NCBI RefSeq assembly: GCF_028561565.1
Contig: NZ_JAQQTE010000001.1
Location: 1,205,570 to 1,269,569, forward strand
Direction: 5' to 3'
DNA length: 64,000 nt
From: Gilvibacter sediminis
Lineage (GTDB): Bacteria > Bacteroidota > Bacteroidia > Flavobacteriales > Flavobacteriaceae
The notes beneath the pieces are model-generated. The model ran no database searches. It was not told the DNA's origin and was given only the letters and a program-made list of their open reading frames with translations. The translations under genes and the position numbers were made by a program. Shown here one piece after another: positions 1 through 8,821 of the stretch; position 1 is the first letter of the stretch, and every line of letters starts with the position of its first letter.

Positions 1-7
1 TTGGTGC

Positions 8-973
8 TTAGTTCATTGAAATTCCAGCAGTCGCTGTGGAATCGTTGATCACTTCTGAGGATTCCAGTTCTGACTCGGTTGTTTCGGGAGCCGGATTCGG
101 ATCGATCCACAATTCACCATCAGCAGGGAGCGCATCCAGAGGATTACTCCCTTGCATGCTGAGTACATAACTGGCCAATTGTGCGATCTCATTCGGGGTA
201 AAGGTTCTGTTCCAGTTTACCATCCCTTTTCCAGGGCGACCTCCTTTGGAGATAGTGGTAAATACATTGGAGATCCCTCCGCCTAAGATCCAATACTCAT
301 CAGTAAGGTTAGGTCCTGTTGAACCACCACCATCGGCTTTATGGCAAACAGCACAGTTGCGCTCAAATCGATTTTTGCCAGCGCTGAGGTCTGCAGCATC
401 AGTAAGCATAACCACGGTGGATGCATCCACCATATCCTTGGCCTGAGACTTATAGGCTTCAATAGCCAAGCGGGCTTCTTCCATCTCGATCTCAAACTCA
501 GTCGCTTGATCTTCTCCTTCAAAAATGTGATACTTCGCCATATAGATCACTCCAAAAACTATGGTCACATAGAATCCATAGAGCCACCAGGGCGGGAGCT
601 TGTTGTCCAGTTCTTTGATCCCGTCATAGTTGTGATCTAAAATGATCTCTCCCTCTTCTTCTAATGGACGACTGCCCAAGAGCTTTTGATAAATGCGCTT
701 GAGTCCTGCAAACTGATTGGCTTTAGCTTCTGCGGTTGCGGCGTCGTAGCGGGCGCGTTTTTCTTCATCCATGGCGCGGTAAAGGATGCTGTTCAAGGCC
801 TCCACGCTGTACTCAATAGCCATGGCAAAAATGAAGACAAACACAATTACTCCCCAAAGAATAGGGTATTTGGCAAAGGTGTATTCGGAGCCCGAGTCTA
901 CCACCCAATCTAACACAAAGTAAGACAGCACGGTGACCAGGGCTACTCGTAAATAAGCGTTCGTATTTTTCAT
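8..973 (-). CDS. ccoP: cbb3-type cytochrome c oxidase subunit III (mono-haem CcoP)
   Basis: Membrane-anchored c-type cytochrome that passes electrons to the CcoN catalytic subunit of the high-affinity cbb3 oxidase. Hydrophobic segments lie at about residues 8-25, 36-53 and 129-147. The signature ELDNKLPPWW (121-130) just before the third segment is typical of CcoP. There is a single CxxCH haem site (CAVCH, 207-211) and a likely axial Met at 251 in GKGMVNW. Classical proteobacterial CcoP has two haem sites, so this is the one-haem form usual in Bacteroidota. The tail after about residue 280 is acidic, Ser/Thr-rich and probably disordered. The gene is last in ccoS-NO-Q-P, and its start overlaps the end of ccoQ by 4 bases. 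The gene ends 8 bases from the window edge, so further assembly genes such as ccoG may lie outside. Confidence 0.95.
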   Translation of the reverse strand: MKNTNAYLRVALVTVLSYFVLDWVVDSGSEYTFAKYPILWGVIVFVFIFAMAIEYSVEALNSILYRAMDEEKRARYDAATAEAKANQFAGLKRIYQKLLGSRPLEEEGEIILDHNYDGIKELDNKLPPWWLYGFYVTIVFGVIYMAKYHIFEGEDQATEFEIEMEEARLAIEAYKSQAKDMVDASTVVMLTDAADLSAGKNRFERNCAVCHKADGGGSTGPNLTDEYWILGGGISNVFTTISKGGRPGKGMVNWNRTFTPNEIAQLASYVLSMQGSNPLDALPADGELWIDPNPAPETTESELESSEVINDSTATAGISMN

Positions 974-1164
974 GATGTTGTGTTTAGTGAGTTATCGTCT
1001 TCCTCTAAAGGAAGGTTGCTGACTTTTCTAATGTGCTCTTTCTTGGCGGTCAATACCCACCAAAAAAGTAGGGTGAAGAACACAAAAAAGATGAGCAGTG
1101 AGATGATGGGGTAGATCTGAACCCCGTCGATTTGTTCTAAGGAACCTTTTACAAATTTTAGCAT
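970..1164 (-). CDS. ccoQ: cbb3 oxidase small subunit CcoQ/FixQ-like
   Basis: Small protein of 64 residues with one membrane helix (about 17-38) ending in a charged cytoplasmic tail, the usual architecture of CcoQ, which stabilises the assembled cbb3 oxidase. It has no catalytic motif, and the call rests on size, topology and position between ccoNO and ccoP. Its last 4 bases overlap ccoP, and it starts 2 bases after ccoNO stops, indicating translational coupling. Confidence 0.85.
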   Translation of the reverse strand: MLKFVKGSLEQIDGVQIYPIISLLIFFVFFTLLFWWVLTAKKEHIRKVSNLPLEEDDNSLNTTS

Positions 1165-1166
1165 GA

Positions 1167-3377
1167 CTAGGGTGTGTTTTTAGCAGTTACTTCCTCATTG
1201 GTCTCAATCATAATGTCGGTGCCTAAGCGCTGCAGATAGGCAATAAGTGCAACTACTTCTCGGTCCTTCATTTCAATAAAATCTGGATTGCCATCATTTT
1301 TGGCTTCCGTATAACTCTCTTTAAAGTCTGGATCGTTCATCAAGTTGCTCTCAATTTGAGCGCCTTGTTCATCCATCCAACTTTGAGCGCGGGTAATGTC
1401 CTCATCCGTATAAGGGACACCCAGACTCACCATGGCGCGCATTTTTACTTCGGTCTTAGACTTGTCCAGCTCGTTTCTAATGAGCCAAGTGTATTTAGGC
1501 ATGATGGAGCCTTCTGATACGGACTGCGGATTGTTGAAGTGACGCAGGTGCCAACTGTCGTTGTATTTACCACCTATACGCATCAAATCAGGTCCTGTGC
1601 GTTTGGATCCCCAAAGGAATGGGTGATCGTATACATATTCTCCAGAGCGCGAATACAGATTCTTGTCGGTCCAGTCATAGCGTTTCACCTCCGATCGGAA
1701 CGGACGGATCAATTGCGAGTGACAGGCGTTACAACTCTCGCGGATATAAATGTCTCGACCTTCTAACTCCAAAGGTGTATAAGGCTTCACCGTGGTGATT
1801 CGCGGAACATAATCGTCCACCAAAAGGGAAGGAACAATTTGAACCATACCTCCAATAAGAATGGCAATGGTAGCATAAATGGTCAAACGAACCGGGCGGC
1901 GCTCCAACCAAGTGTGGTAGCCCTCTTTTCCGGTGCGTTTTGCTGTTACGCGTTGCAGCGGAGCAGCTTCTGCCAACTCGTCGGTTACTTTACTGCCTTG
2001 TTTTACGGTCTGTACAATGTTGTAGATCATTACTATTGCTCCAACGATATACAAACTACCTCCAATGGCGCGCATCCAATACATCGGCATGATCTGGTCT
2101 ACAGTTTCTAAGAAGTTACCGTAGGTCAATGAACCGTCTGGGTTGAACTGCTTCCACATAGAAGCCTGAACAAATCCAGCGACGTACATCGGCAAAGCGT
2201 AAATGATGATCCCTAAGGTCCCGATCCAGAAGTGTGCATTAGCCAATCGAATTGAATACAAAGAGGTCTTAAACAGTTTTGGGAACAACCAATAGATCAT
2301 ACCAAAGGTTAAGAAACCGTTCCAAGCCAAGGCTCCAATATGCACGTGAGCAATGATCCAGTCACTAAAGTGAGCAACGGCGTTGATGTTCTTTAGCGAA
2401 AGCATTGGGCCTTCAAAGGTTGCCATCCCATAACCGGTGATCGCAACAACCATAAATTTCAAAACTGGGCTCGTGCGGACTTTATCCCAAGCACCGCGAA
2501 GCGTCAAGAGTCCGTTGATCATACCACCCCAAGAGGGAGCGATAAGCATCACTGAGAAAGCAACCCCTAAATTCTGAGCCCAATCCGGTAGAGCAGAATA
2601 CAACAAGTGGTGCGGTCCTGCCCAGATATAAATAAAGATCAACGACCAAAAATGAACAATGGAAAGACGGTATGAATAGACTGGTCTGTTCGCAGCTTTT
2701 GGTACAAAATAGTACATTAGACCTAAGAAAGGCGTGGTCAAAAAGAAGGCCACCGCATTGTGCCCATACCACCATTGCACCAAGGCGTCTTGAACTCCAG
2801 CATAGGCAGAATAACTCTTTAAAGCACCCACAGGCATTTCAATACTATTCACAATGTGCAGTACCGCAACGGTAACGAATGTGGCTAAGTAGAACCAGAT
2901 CGCTACATAAAGGTGACGCTGTCTTCTGCGCAGTATGGTCCCGATCAGGTTAATTCCAAAGACTACCCAGATCAAGGCAATGGCAATGTCAATGGGCCAT
3001 TCCAATTCGGCGTATTCCTTAGAAGTAGTATACCCTAATGGGAGCGTGATCGCTGCAGATACGATGATCAGCTGCCATCCCCAGAAATTGATCTTACTCA
3101 AAAGATCACTGAACATTCTGGTCTTAAGCAGGCGTTGGGTAGAGTAGTAGACCCCCGCAAAGATCGCGTTGCCCACAAAGGCAAAGATCACCGCGTTGGT
3201 GTGTAGTGGTCTCAATCTACCAAAGCTCAGCCAAGAAATTCCATCAGTCAAGTTGGGGAACATAAACATAAAGGCCAGCAGGAGCCCTACGGACATCCCT
3301 ATGATGCCCCAGAAAATACAGGCTATCAGGAAATTTTTGACAATTTTGTTGTCGTAATAAAACTGTTGTGTTTCCAT
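1167..3377 (-). CDS. ccoNO: fused cbb3 cytochrome c oxidase subunits I and II (CcoN-CcoO)
   Basis: Catalytic core of the cbb3 terminal oxidase, reducing oxygen to water at the inner membrane. Residues 1 to about 480 are CcoN: many membrane helices, a low-spin haem His at 59 (RPLHTNA), CuB ligands at His206 (WWYGHN) and His256/257 (GPHHLLY), and haem ligands at His344/His346 (HVHIGA). After a linker of about 20 residues and one helix (about 498-518), residues 525-736 are CcoO, with one haem c site (CNACH, 549-553). In most proteobacteria these are two genes; the fusion is characteristic of Bacteroidota. The gene follows ccoS by 10 bases. Transcription probably starts upstream of ccoS under the operator at 3637-3648. 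Confidence 0.96.
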   Translation of the reverse strand: METQQFYYDNKIVKNFLIACIFWGIIGMSVGLLLAFMFMFPNLTDGISWLSFGRLRPLHTNAVIFAFVGNAIFAGVYYSTQRLLKTRMFSDLLSKINFWGWQLIIVSAAITLPLGYTTSKEYAELEWPIDIAIALIWVVFGINLIGTILRRRQRHLYVAIWFYLATFVTVAVLHIVNSIEMPVGALKSYSAYAGVQDALVQWWYGHNAVAFFLTTPFLGLMYYFVPKAANRPVYSYRLSIVHFWSLIFIYIWAGPHHLLYSALPDWAQNLGVAFSVMLIAPSWGGMINGLLTLRGAWDKVRTSPVLKFMVVAITGYGMATFEGPMLSLKNINAVAHFSDWIIAHVHIGALAWNGFLTFGMIYWLFPKLFKTSLYSIRLANAHFWIGTLGIIIYALPMYVAGFVQASMWKQFNPDGSLTYGNFLETVDQIMPMYWMRAIGGSLYIVGAIVMIYNIVQTVKQGSKVTDELAEAAPLQRVTAKRTGKEGYHTWLERRPVRLTIYATIAILIGGMVQIVPSLLVDDYVPRITTVKPYTPLELEGRDIYIRESCNACHSQLIRPFRSEVKRYDWTDKNLYSRSGEYVYDHPFLWGSKRTGPDLMRIGGKYNDSWHLRHFNNPQSVSEGSIMPKYTWLIRNELDKSKTEVKMRAMVSLGVPYTDEDITRAQSWMDEQGAQIESNLMNDPDFKESYTEAKNDGNPDFIEMKDREVVALIAYLQRLGTDIMIETNEEVTAKNTP

Positions 3378-3387
3378 AGATTTACGG

Positions 3388-3585
3388 TTACTCGTTGGTT
3401 GAATTTTTTATAGTTGTAGCTGATGTTTCTGATGCTTCTTGCACCAGTTCATCTTCAAATAGCATGCGTACGGCAGGAGTGTAAGTGTCATCGTATTGGC
3501 CTCGTTTTACCGAGACTATAAAGGCGACAAAAAAGACGATCGCCACGCAGATGCTCACACTTAACAAGAGAAAAATAATACTCAT
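3388..3585 (-). CDS. ccoS: cbb3 oxidase maturation protein CcoS
   Basis: Small protein of 65 residues: one N-terminal membrane helix (about 3-24) followed by a short basic and then acidic tail. This matches CcoS/FixS, which is needed to insert the haem-copper cofactors into CcoN. The segment after the helix (VKRGQYDDTYTPAVRMLFEDE) has the pattern of the family, in which a small residue pair and a DD/E-rich stretch follow the helix. It is first in the ccoS-NO-Q-P transcript, 60 bases after ccoI, with an operator and a -7 element in that gap. Confidence 0.88.
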   Translation of the reverse strand: MSIIFLLLSVSICVAIVFFVAFIVSVKRGQYDDTYTPAVRMLFEDELVQEASETSATTIKNSTNE

Positions 3586-3605
3586 ACCTGATTAGAATAT
3601 TGGCG

Positions 3606-3648
3606 TAAAAGTAGGTGCGGGTCGTTACGGAAAATATGACAATGGTCA
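3606..3648 (-). promoter_or_regulatory. FNR-type operator plus -7 box for ccoS-NO-Q-P
   Basis: The palindrome TGAC-AATG-GTCA lies at 3637-3648, overlapping the ccoI stop. On the minus strand a -7-like element TACTTTTA lies at 3606-3613. From dyad centre to first base of the -7 element is 29.5 bp, identical to five other promoters in the window. This would place the site near -41.5 (class II activation) and transcription start near 3601. Confidence 0.75.
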
Positions 3649-6048
3649 GTTTCGATTTTTTATCGCGGATTTAAGCAATCGACTTCCAAAAAAGCGGGTG
3701 CTGATGGTGGTAAAAATCACAATGCTGATGGAACTCAACGGCATGAGAATAGCCGCAACTACAGGTTCTAAATGTCCCGTAACGGCAAACCCCAAACCGA
3801 TGAGGTTGTATAGCACCGAGATTCCAAAACACGCATAGATGATGCGTTTTCCCAGGCCAGCCAGTGCAAAGAACACCGGTAGCTTTTCAAAGGAGTTGGC
3901 TTGAAGAATCGCATCAGAAGCGGGGGTGAATACATTAGTATCCTCGGCTATGGCGATCCCAATATCGCTTTGAGCCATGGCTCCGGAATCGTTGAGGCCG
4001 TCCCCGATCATCATGACCTTTTCTCCTTGCTCTTGCAGCGTTTTCACATAGTCTAATTTGTCTTGAGGCTTTTGATTGTAGCGTACTTCTGTATGCTCTG
4101 GTAAAAAACTATTCAAACGTTCTGCTTGACTGTCATTATCTCCAGTGAGCACTGCTATCTTTTTATTTCGACCTAATACGGCCAATAAGTGTTTTAAGCC
4201 CGGTCTGTATTCACTCTGAAAAACATAATGCCCTTTGTAGTTGCTTCCGCTACTGATATGAACCACTGCTCCTTCATGATTGGAATTGGCTTGAGCGTGG
4301 ACAAATTTGGGAGCGCCAATTTTAAGGTGCTGATTGTCTTTTGCTGCGGATATCCCTTGGCCCAAGGTTTCTGAAAAATCATCCAAAGTGACAATTTCCT
4401 GTTCTTCTAAGGTGTTGTATAAGCTTCTGCTCAAAGGGTGGTTGGAAGCTCTTAGCGAGCTGTAGAGCAAACGCTGTTCTTCAATGCTCAATGGGATTCC
4501 ATGATAGGAAAAAGCACTCTGGGCAGGCGTACTCAAGGTTCCGGTTTTGTCAAAAACAACCGTATCGATCTCGCTCCAGTTTTCAATGACGGCGGCGTTT
4601 TTTACATAGCATTTATGCCGCCCAAAGAGTCGAACTAAATTCCCCAAAGTAAAAGGAGCACTCAAGGCAATAGCACAAGGACAAGCCACAATTAAAACTG
4701 CCGTGATCACATTGAACATCATACTCGGAGCTATGAACCACCACGCAATACCACTGATGATCGCAATGCTCACAATGGCAAGTGTAAAACGCTTGCTGAT
4801 CTGGTCCGTCAAACTCTGGAAGCGCAATTCGGATTGTTTTTCAAAGGCTTTATTGCCCCACAATTGGGTGAGGTAACTTTGGCTTACGGTTTTGCTCACC
4901 TCCAATTCAATGGAAGCTCCACATTGTTTGCCGCCCGCAAAGATGGCAGATCCAGCCTCCTTGTGAATGGGTAAGGCTTCTCCCGTGACAAAGCTGTAAT
5001 CAATAAGGGCCTCTCCGCGGATCAAAACACCATCAACGGGAATGATCTCGTTGGAGCGGATCAGTAGGGTATCTCCCTTTTGAATTTCTTTTAAAGCGAT
5101 CTGCTCCTCAATAAGTTTACTGCCTTTACGGTCAATTCGCGTAACTCCTAAGGGGAAATAGGATTTGTAATCACGCTCAAAGGACAAATAGGAATAGGTC
5201 TTTTGTTGAAAGAATCGCCCTAAAAGCAAAAAGAAAACCAAGCCACTCAGGCTGTCAAAAAAGCCAGGGCCCCAATCCATCATTACATCGATCACGGAGC
5301 GAATAAATAGAACACTAACCCCCAAAGCTATTGGAAGATCAATATTGAGCATGCGGGATCGTAAGCCCTTGATTGCTGCTTTAAAATAATCCGAAGCTGC
5401 GTAGAAAACCACAGGTAGTGAGAAGAGCAACATAATGGTTCTGAACATCGGCTTGTAATGTTCCAACCAGATCTCATCCACATCAAAATACTCTGGGAAG
5501 GATAGAAACATAATGTTCCCAAAAGCAAAACCGGCAATTCCGAATTTGTAGATCAGGCTACGGTCCTTAGATTTCTTTTTTACTTCTGCAGAGGCCAAAC
5601 TGATCTTTGGGGTATACCCTATGCGATCCAAAAGCAATACCAGTGCCTTTAGGGGTAGTTCTTCTTGATTGAATTGAATCTGTGCCTTTTTAGCGGGAAA
5701 GTTGACGGTACTGTTATACACGCCTGGATGCAGTTTGGAAAGGTTTTCCAGAACCCAAATACAAGAACTGCAGTGAATGGCGGGGATCTCAAAACTGATG
5801 ATCTGTCTTTTGCCTTCACTGAATTGCAATAGTTCCTCGGTAATGGCCTCGTTGTCTAAGTAGTCAAAATGTTCACTGACCTTATTTTGCGAGGTTCCTG
5901 GGGTGCGTTCCAGTTCATAATAGTAATCCATCCCGTTTTGGTGCAAAATGTCAAAGACGGTTTTACAGCCGTTACAACAGAACGATTTTGCTTCGTGAAT
6001 AATGGGCGATTTGCCACAAGGGTCGCCACAATGATAACAGGCTTCCAT
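3646..6048 (-). CDS. ccoI: CcoI-type copper-transporting P1B ATPase
   Basis: Heavy-metal P-type ATPase that supplies copper to cbb3 oxidase during assembly (CcoI/FixI). Seen in order: an N-terminal Cys-rich segment (CYHCGDPCG and CNGC), a ferredoxin-like metal-binding domain with CSSC, membrane helices, the intramembrane metal motif CPC (VACPCAIAL), the phosphorylation loop DKTGTLS and the hinge GDGLNDSGA. An open frame extends to a TTG at 6075, but I place the start at the ATG at 6048 (MEACYHCG, 800 residues). The predicted -7 element (6073-6080) and transcription start (about 6068) would otherwise lie inside the gene. It is transcribed divergently from a universal stress gene across a shared operator and lies directly upstream of ccoS. 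Confidence 0.93.
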   Translation of the reverse strand: MEACYHCGDPCGKSPIIHEAKSFCCNGCKTVFDILHQNGMDYYYELERTPGTSQNKVSEHFDYLDNEAITEELLQFSEGKRQIISFEIPAIHCSSCIWVLENLSKLHPGVYNSTVNFPAKKAQIQFNQEELPLKALVLLLDRIGYTPKISLASAEVKKKSKDRSLIYKFGIAGFAFGNIMFLSFPEYFDVDEIWLEHYKPMFRTIMLLFSLPVVFYAASDYFKAAIKGLRSRMLNIDLPIALGVSVLFIRSVIDVMMDWGPGFFDSLSGLVFFLLLGRFFQQKTYSYLSFERDYKSYFPLGVTRIDRKGSKLIEEQIALKEIQKGDTLLIRSNEIIPVDGVLIRGEALIDYSFVTGEALPIHKEAGSAIFAGGKQCGASIELEVSKTVSQSYLTQLWGNKAFEKQSELRFQSLTDQISKRFTLAIVSIAIISGIAWWFIAPSMMFNVITAVLIVACPCAIALSAPFTLGNLVRLFGRHKCYVKNAAVIENWSEIDTVVFDKTGTLSTPAQSAFSYHGIPLSIEEQRLLYSSLRASNHPLSRSLYNTLEEQEIVTLDDFSETLGQGISAAKDNQHLKIGAPKFVHAQANSNHEGAVVHISSGSNYKGHYVFQSEYRPGLKHLLAVLGRNKKIAVLTGDNDSQAERLNSFLPEHTEVRYNQKPQDKLDYVKTLQEQGEKVMMIGDGLNDSGAMAQSDIGIAIAEDTNVFTPASDAILQANSFEKLPVFFALAGLGKRIIYACFGISVLYNLIGLGFAVTGHLEPVVAAILMPLSSISIVIFTTISTRFFGSRLLKSAIKNRN

Positions 6049-6072
6049 ATAAATTTGCTCTAATACCTCAGG

Positions 6073-6147
6073 CAAAGGTGGGCCTCAACACTCGGAAGAA
6101 CTATGACCGTTGTCATAACTTATGTGGATGGGTTGGGAGTATCTTTC
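6073..6147. promoter_or_regulatory. Shared FNR-type operator between ccoI and a universal stress gene
   Basis: ATGAC-CGTT-GTCAT, a perfect palindrome with a 4-base spacer, at 6103-6116. Towards ccoI a -7 element CACCTTTG (6073-6080) lies 29.5 bp from the centre. Towards the stress gene TATCTTTC (6140-6147) lies 30.5 bp away. One bound dimer could activate both genes. Confidence 0.75.
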
Positions 6148-6164
6148 ATTAACAATAAAGCCGT

Positions 6165-7022
6165 ATGATGAATAAGATCCTTCTTTTAACCGATTTTAGC
6201 GATAATGCTACTCAGGCGATTCAATATGCCTTTAAATTGTGGCAAGGAAAGCCTTGTGAATTCTATGTGTTGAACATTCAGAAATCGTCAGACTTCACCA
6301 CAGACGACCTGCTAACAGCTAAACCACATGAGAGCATTTTTACCAGTATCATTGCCGATAATAAATCGGCCTTAGATGCTTATATAGAAACATTGCGTCC
6401 GCTTATTGAAAACGAAGATTTCACCTTGATCCCGAAGGTGGATTATGACGTATTTACGGATTCGGTCAATCAAGTGATCAGCAATTACGTTATTGATTAC
6501 GTGGTTTTGGGCACCAACGGTGTTAGTGATGCTCGGGAATCGCTCTTTGGGAGTAACGCGCTCCAGGTAATGCGCAAAGTGCATTGTCCGACATTGATTG
6601 TTCCCGAAGGTTTTGAGTTTAGACCTTTAAAAGAAGTTTTATTCACGCAAACTCAGCAGATCAAACCAAGTCCACAGCAACTTGAACCCGTAGTACGCTT
6701 GTTGGCAGGTCGCTGCAGTAACGTACACCTGTTGGGAATTCAGCCCGAATCGGAACCGAATTTGGGACAATTGGAACAGGGCTTAACCCAGTTGGCTGAG
6801 GACCCTTTTGGCGTTTTAGAAACAAAAGCTGTAGTTGAGTCACTTCAAGGATTGTCCGTGCCTCAGGCTGTAAATGCTTATGAGCAACTCAATGAGGTTG
6901 ACTTGCACGTTTTTATGGTACAGCAGGAGTCTTTGCTGAGTCGATTCTTAAAAGGATCAGATAATGGAAAGATCAGCCACAAAACTCCAGTACCTCTATT
7001 AGTAATACACGCCGAGTCTTAG
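6165..7022 (+). CDS. Universal stress protein, two UspA domains
   Basis: Cytoplasmic protein of 285 residues made of two tandem UspA folds, the common Bacteroidota form. The first domain opens with KILLLTDFSDNA and carries VLGTNGVSD followed by LFGSNALQVM, corresponding to the family's nucleotide-binding pattern G-x2-G-x9-G-[ST]. The second domain is degenerate and lacks a clear glycine motif. Start is ATG at 6165 or the adjacent ATG at 6168. It shares an operator with ccoI. Its stop overlaps that of the convergent stress gene (7019-7022). Universal stress proteins in low-oxygen regulons usually support survival during energy limitation; the exact role here is unknown. Confidence 0.85.
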   Translation: MMNKILLLTDFSDNATQAIQYAFKLWQGKPCEFYVLNIQKSSDFTTDDLLTAKPHESIFTSIIADNKSALDAYIETLRPLIENEDFTLIPKVDYDVFTDSVNQVISNYVIDYVVLGTNGVSDARESLFGSNALQVMRKVHCPTLIVPEGFEFRPLKEVLFTQTQQIKPSPQQLEPVVRLLAGRCSNVHLLGIQPESEPNLGQLEQGLTQLAEDPFGVLETKAVVESLQGLSVPQAVNAYEQLNEVDLHVFMVQQESLLSRFLKGSDNGKISHKTPVPLLVIHAES

Positions 7023-7858
7023 GCGTGTAGCGTGAGTACTGGAACCTTTGAATGGTAATTCAGCGCTCGTGACAAGGGCCTGCGGAACCACAGTGAAAAG
7101 ATTCCGTGTTTTGGATTAATGAAAGCCACCATATCACTGTCTCTGCTTTGAACAAAGCAATTCAGACCCGTGGCAACATCGACATTCTCTAAGACGTGAA
7201 AGGTGTAGTCTATGCCGTTCAAATAGCCTTCTAATTCTTCTTTTTTAGCTTCTTGCTGCTCGTTAAAGGAACCTTCACAGATGTGTAATACACGCAATTT
7301 AGCCTTGCAAAGTCTTGTCATAGTGCAAAGGTTGTGCAGCTGATTTGTCTTGTAATTCTCTTTGTAGCTGGTTGGAAAAACGATCTCATTCATCGCGGTG
7401 AAATTCGCGGAGTTTGGTATGGCCAGTACAGGACAACAACGCACTTTTTCCATAACGGCGAGGGTGTTTCCTCCCAACAGCACATCTATGGCGTCTGTAG
7501 TTCCTTTAGTCCCCATCACAATAAGATCAATATCGTATTCTTTACAGGCATCCTCAATGGCGTCTGTTAAAAAGTTGTGTCGAGATAAATAGTGAAATTT
7601 GTGGTCTAGAGATTCATCTCTAAAGGCGAGTTGCCTAGATAATTTTTTTAGTCCCTTTTCTGAGGCTTTCTTGAGTTCTTGTAATTGGGGGATTCCCAGT
7701 TGAGAAGCCATAAGATTCTCTGAGACGGGGGTGTTGGGTGTATAACAATGTAAAAGGTAAAATTCGCAGCTTTCGCGATCCATGAGTTCAATGGCGTAGG
7801 TTATGGCGTTCCAGGAGTTTTTGGAGAAGTCGGTGGGCAATAGGATTCTATGTGTCAT
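7019..7858 (-). CDS. Universal stress protein, two UspA domains
   Basis: A 279-residue double-UspA protein. The N-terminal domain starts RILLPTDFSKNS and has the nucleotide-loop pattern MGTKGTTDAIDVLLGGNT. The C-terminal domain ends with GIFSLWFRRPLSRAL, where the family usually carries its last loop. It has the same architecture as the three other stress genes in this block but is clearly diverged from each. It is convergent with the gene on the left, sharing 4 bases, and its promoter region carries its own FNR-type operator at 7906-7917. Confidence 0.85.
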   Translation of the reverse strand: MTHRILLPTDFSKNSWNAITYAIELMDRESCEFYLLHCYTPNTPVSENLMASQLGIPQLQELKKASEKGLKKLSRQLAFRDESLDHKFHYLSRHNFLTDAIEDACKEYDIDLIVMGTKGTTDAIDVLLGGNTLAVMEKVRCCPVLAIPNSANFTAMNEIVFPTSYKENYKTNQLHNLCTMTRLCKAKLRVLHICEGSFNEQQEAKKEELEGYLNGIDYTFHVLENVDVATGLNCFVQSRDSDMVAFINPKHGIFSLWFRRPLSRALNYHSKVPVLTLHA

Positions 7859-7874
7859 CGGTTTGTCTTTGGGT

Positions 7875-7917
7875 CCAAACTAGCCGATGTAGTCCAGTAT
7901 AAAAATGATAAATATCA
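7875..7917 (-). promoter_or_regulatory. FNR-type operator and -7 box of a universal stress gene
   Basis: TGAT-AAAT-ATCA at 7906-7917, with half-sites like E. coli FNR (TTGAT...ATCAA). The minus-strand -7-like element TAGTTTGG at 7875-7882 is one base off TAnnTTTG, and its first base is 29.5 bp from the dyad centre. Predicted transcription start is near 7870, leaving a leader of about 12 bases. Confidence 0.7.
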
Positions 7918-7930
7918 GTTCTAGAGGGCT

Positions 7931-8755
7931 TTACTCATGAAGTAACAGTACAGGAAGTTGGTTTTCAAACACAGAGGCATGGCCATTACTTGTTGGTTTG
8001 AAAAGGAGTTGTTCGCAAAAACTGCGATTCTTGGCCAGTAGTCCTAAAATTCCAATAGGGTTTTGCTGTTGATACTCATCCAGTGCCGCGTATAAGGCAC
8101 CTCCCTTGATTTCTGCGAATGCTTGCGGGTCTTCAATAAATTCATTCAAGAACTCCCGATTGGCATTTTGAATGGCGCTCAGGTCTGGCTTGCTTTTGCT
8201 AAAGTGAAGTATCTTTAGCTTTAGATCATTAGTTGTGGTGAAATCCGTCAGTGTATTCAACACACTACTTTGGTAGTTGTTCTTGAAATTGGTTGCGAAA
8301 GCCAGACTGCGGTTCGATCCCATTTGAGCATTGGGAGGCACGATCAAAAATGGACATTGCACGCGGATGATCACATCTTGTGCAAAACGACCCAATTGCG
8401 GTTTTTTATCCGGTCCGCAGCAACCAATGACTATGAGATCAATTTGATGTTCAATGACCTGTTTACGCAATGCTTCTACGGGAGGTAAATCCACAAAAAA
8501 GACATCACTGCGATGCAATTTTGGATTTAAGCTTTTTTGAAAGTTTTGATGAAACTGTAGGAGTTTTATGCGCGCCGCGCCGCATTTTTTGCCTTTGCAA
8601 GGCAATTTTGGTTGTTTTGTTTTGGGCTTTGAATGGCAGTCAGAGACGTATAGTAAGTGGTAGTGTACCGGCTCATTGGCAAAGCAATTCGCGGCAAATG
8701 CTGCAGCCTTTGCTACGCTTTCTGAAAAGTCTGTGGCGATTAAAATCTTTCGCAT
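7931..8755 (-). CDS. Universal stress protein, two UspA domains
   Basis: Double-UspA protein of 274 residues from ATG at 8755 (MRKILIATDFSES, the normal family start). An in-frame ATG at 8764 would add three residues, and the open frame continues to a TTG at 8809. That longer start is unlikely because it would overlap the operator at 8804-8815 and precede the predicted transcription start at about 8768. The first domain has IGCCGPDKKPQLGRFAQDV in place of the usual G-x2-G-x9-G-[ST] loop, so nucleotide binding may be lost. Cys and Lys are unusually frequent at about residues 45-60 (KQPKLPCKGKKCGAAR), a possible metal- or redox-sensitive insert. Confidence 0.82.
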   Translation of the reverse strand: MRKILIATDFSESVAKAAAFAANCFANEPVHYHLLYVSDCHSKPKTKQPKLPCKGKKCGAARIKLLQFHQNFQKSLNPKLHRSDVFFVDLPPVEALRKQVIEHQIDLIVIGCCGPDKKPQLGRFAQDVIIRVQCPFLIVPPNAQMGSNRSLAFATNFKNNYQSSVLNTLTDFTTTNDLKLKILHFSKSKPDLSAIQNANREFLNEFIEDPQAFAEIKGGALYAALDEYQQQNPIGILGLLAKNRSFCEQLLFKPTSNGHASVFENQLPVLLLHE

Positions 8756-8772
8756 GCTACCCATAATAAGTT

Positions 8773-8815
8773 CAAATGTAAATGGGTAGCGCGAACTAAA
8801 GAATGACAAAAATCA
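8773..8815 (-). promoter_or_regulatory. FNR-type operator and -7 box of a universal stress gene
   Basis: TGAC-AAAA-ATCA at 8804-8815, and a perfect minus-strand -7 element TACATTTG at 8773-8780, again 29.5 bp from dyad centre to its first base. The site also lies just beyond the stop codon of the regulator gene that probably encodes its binding protein. Confidence 0.75.
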
Positions 8816-8821
8816 GTTTTG

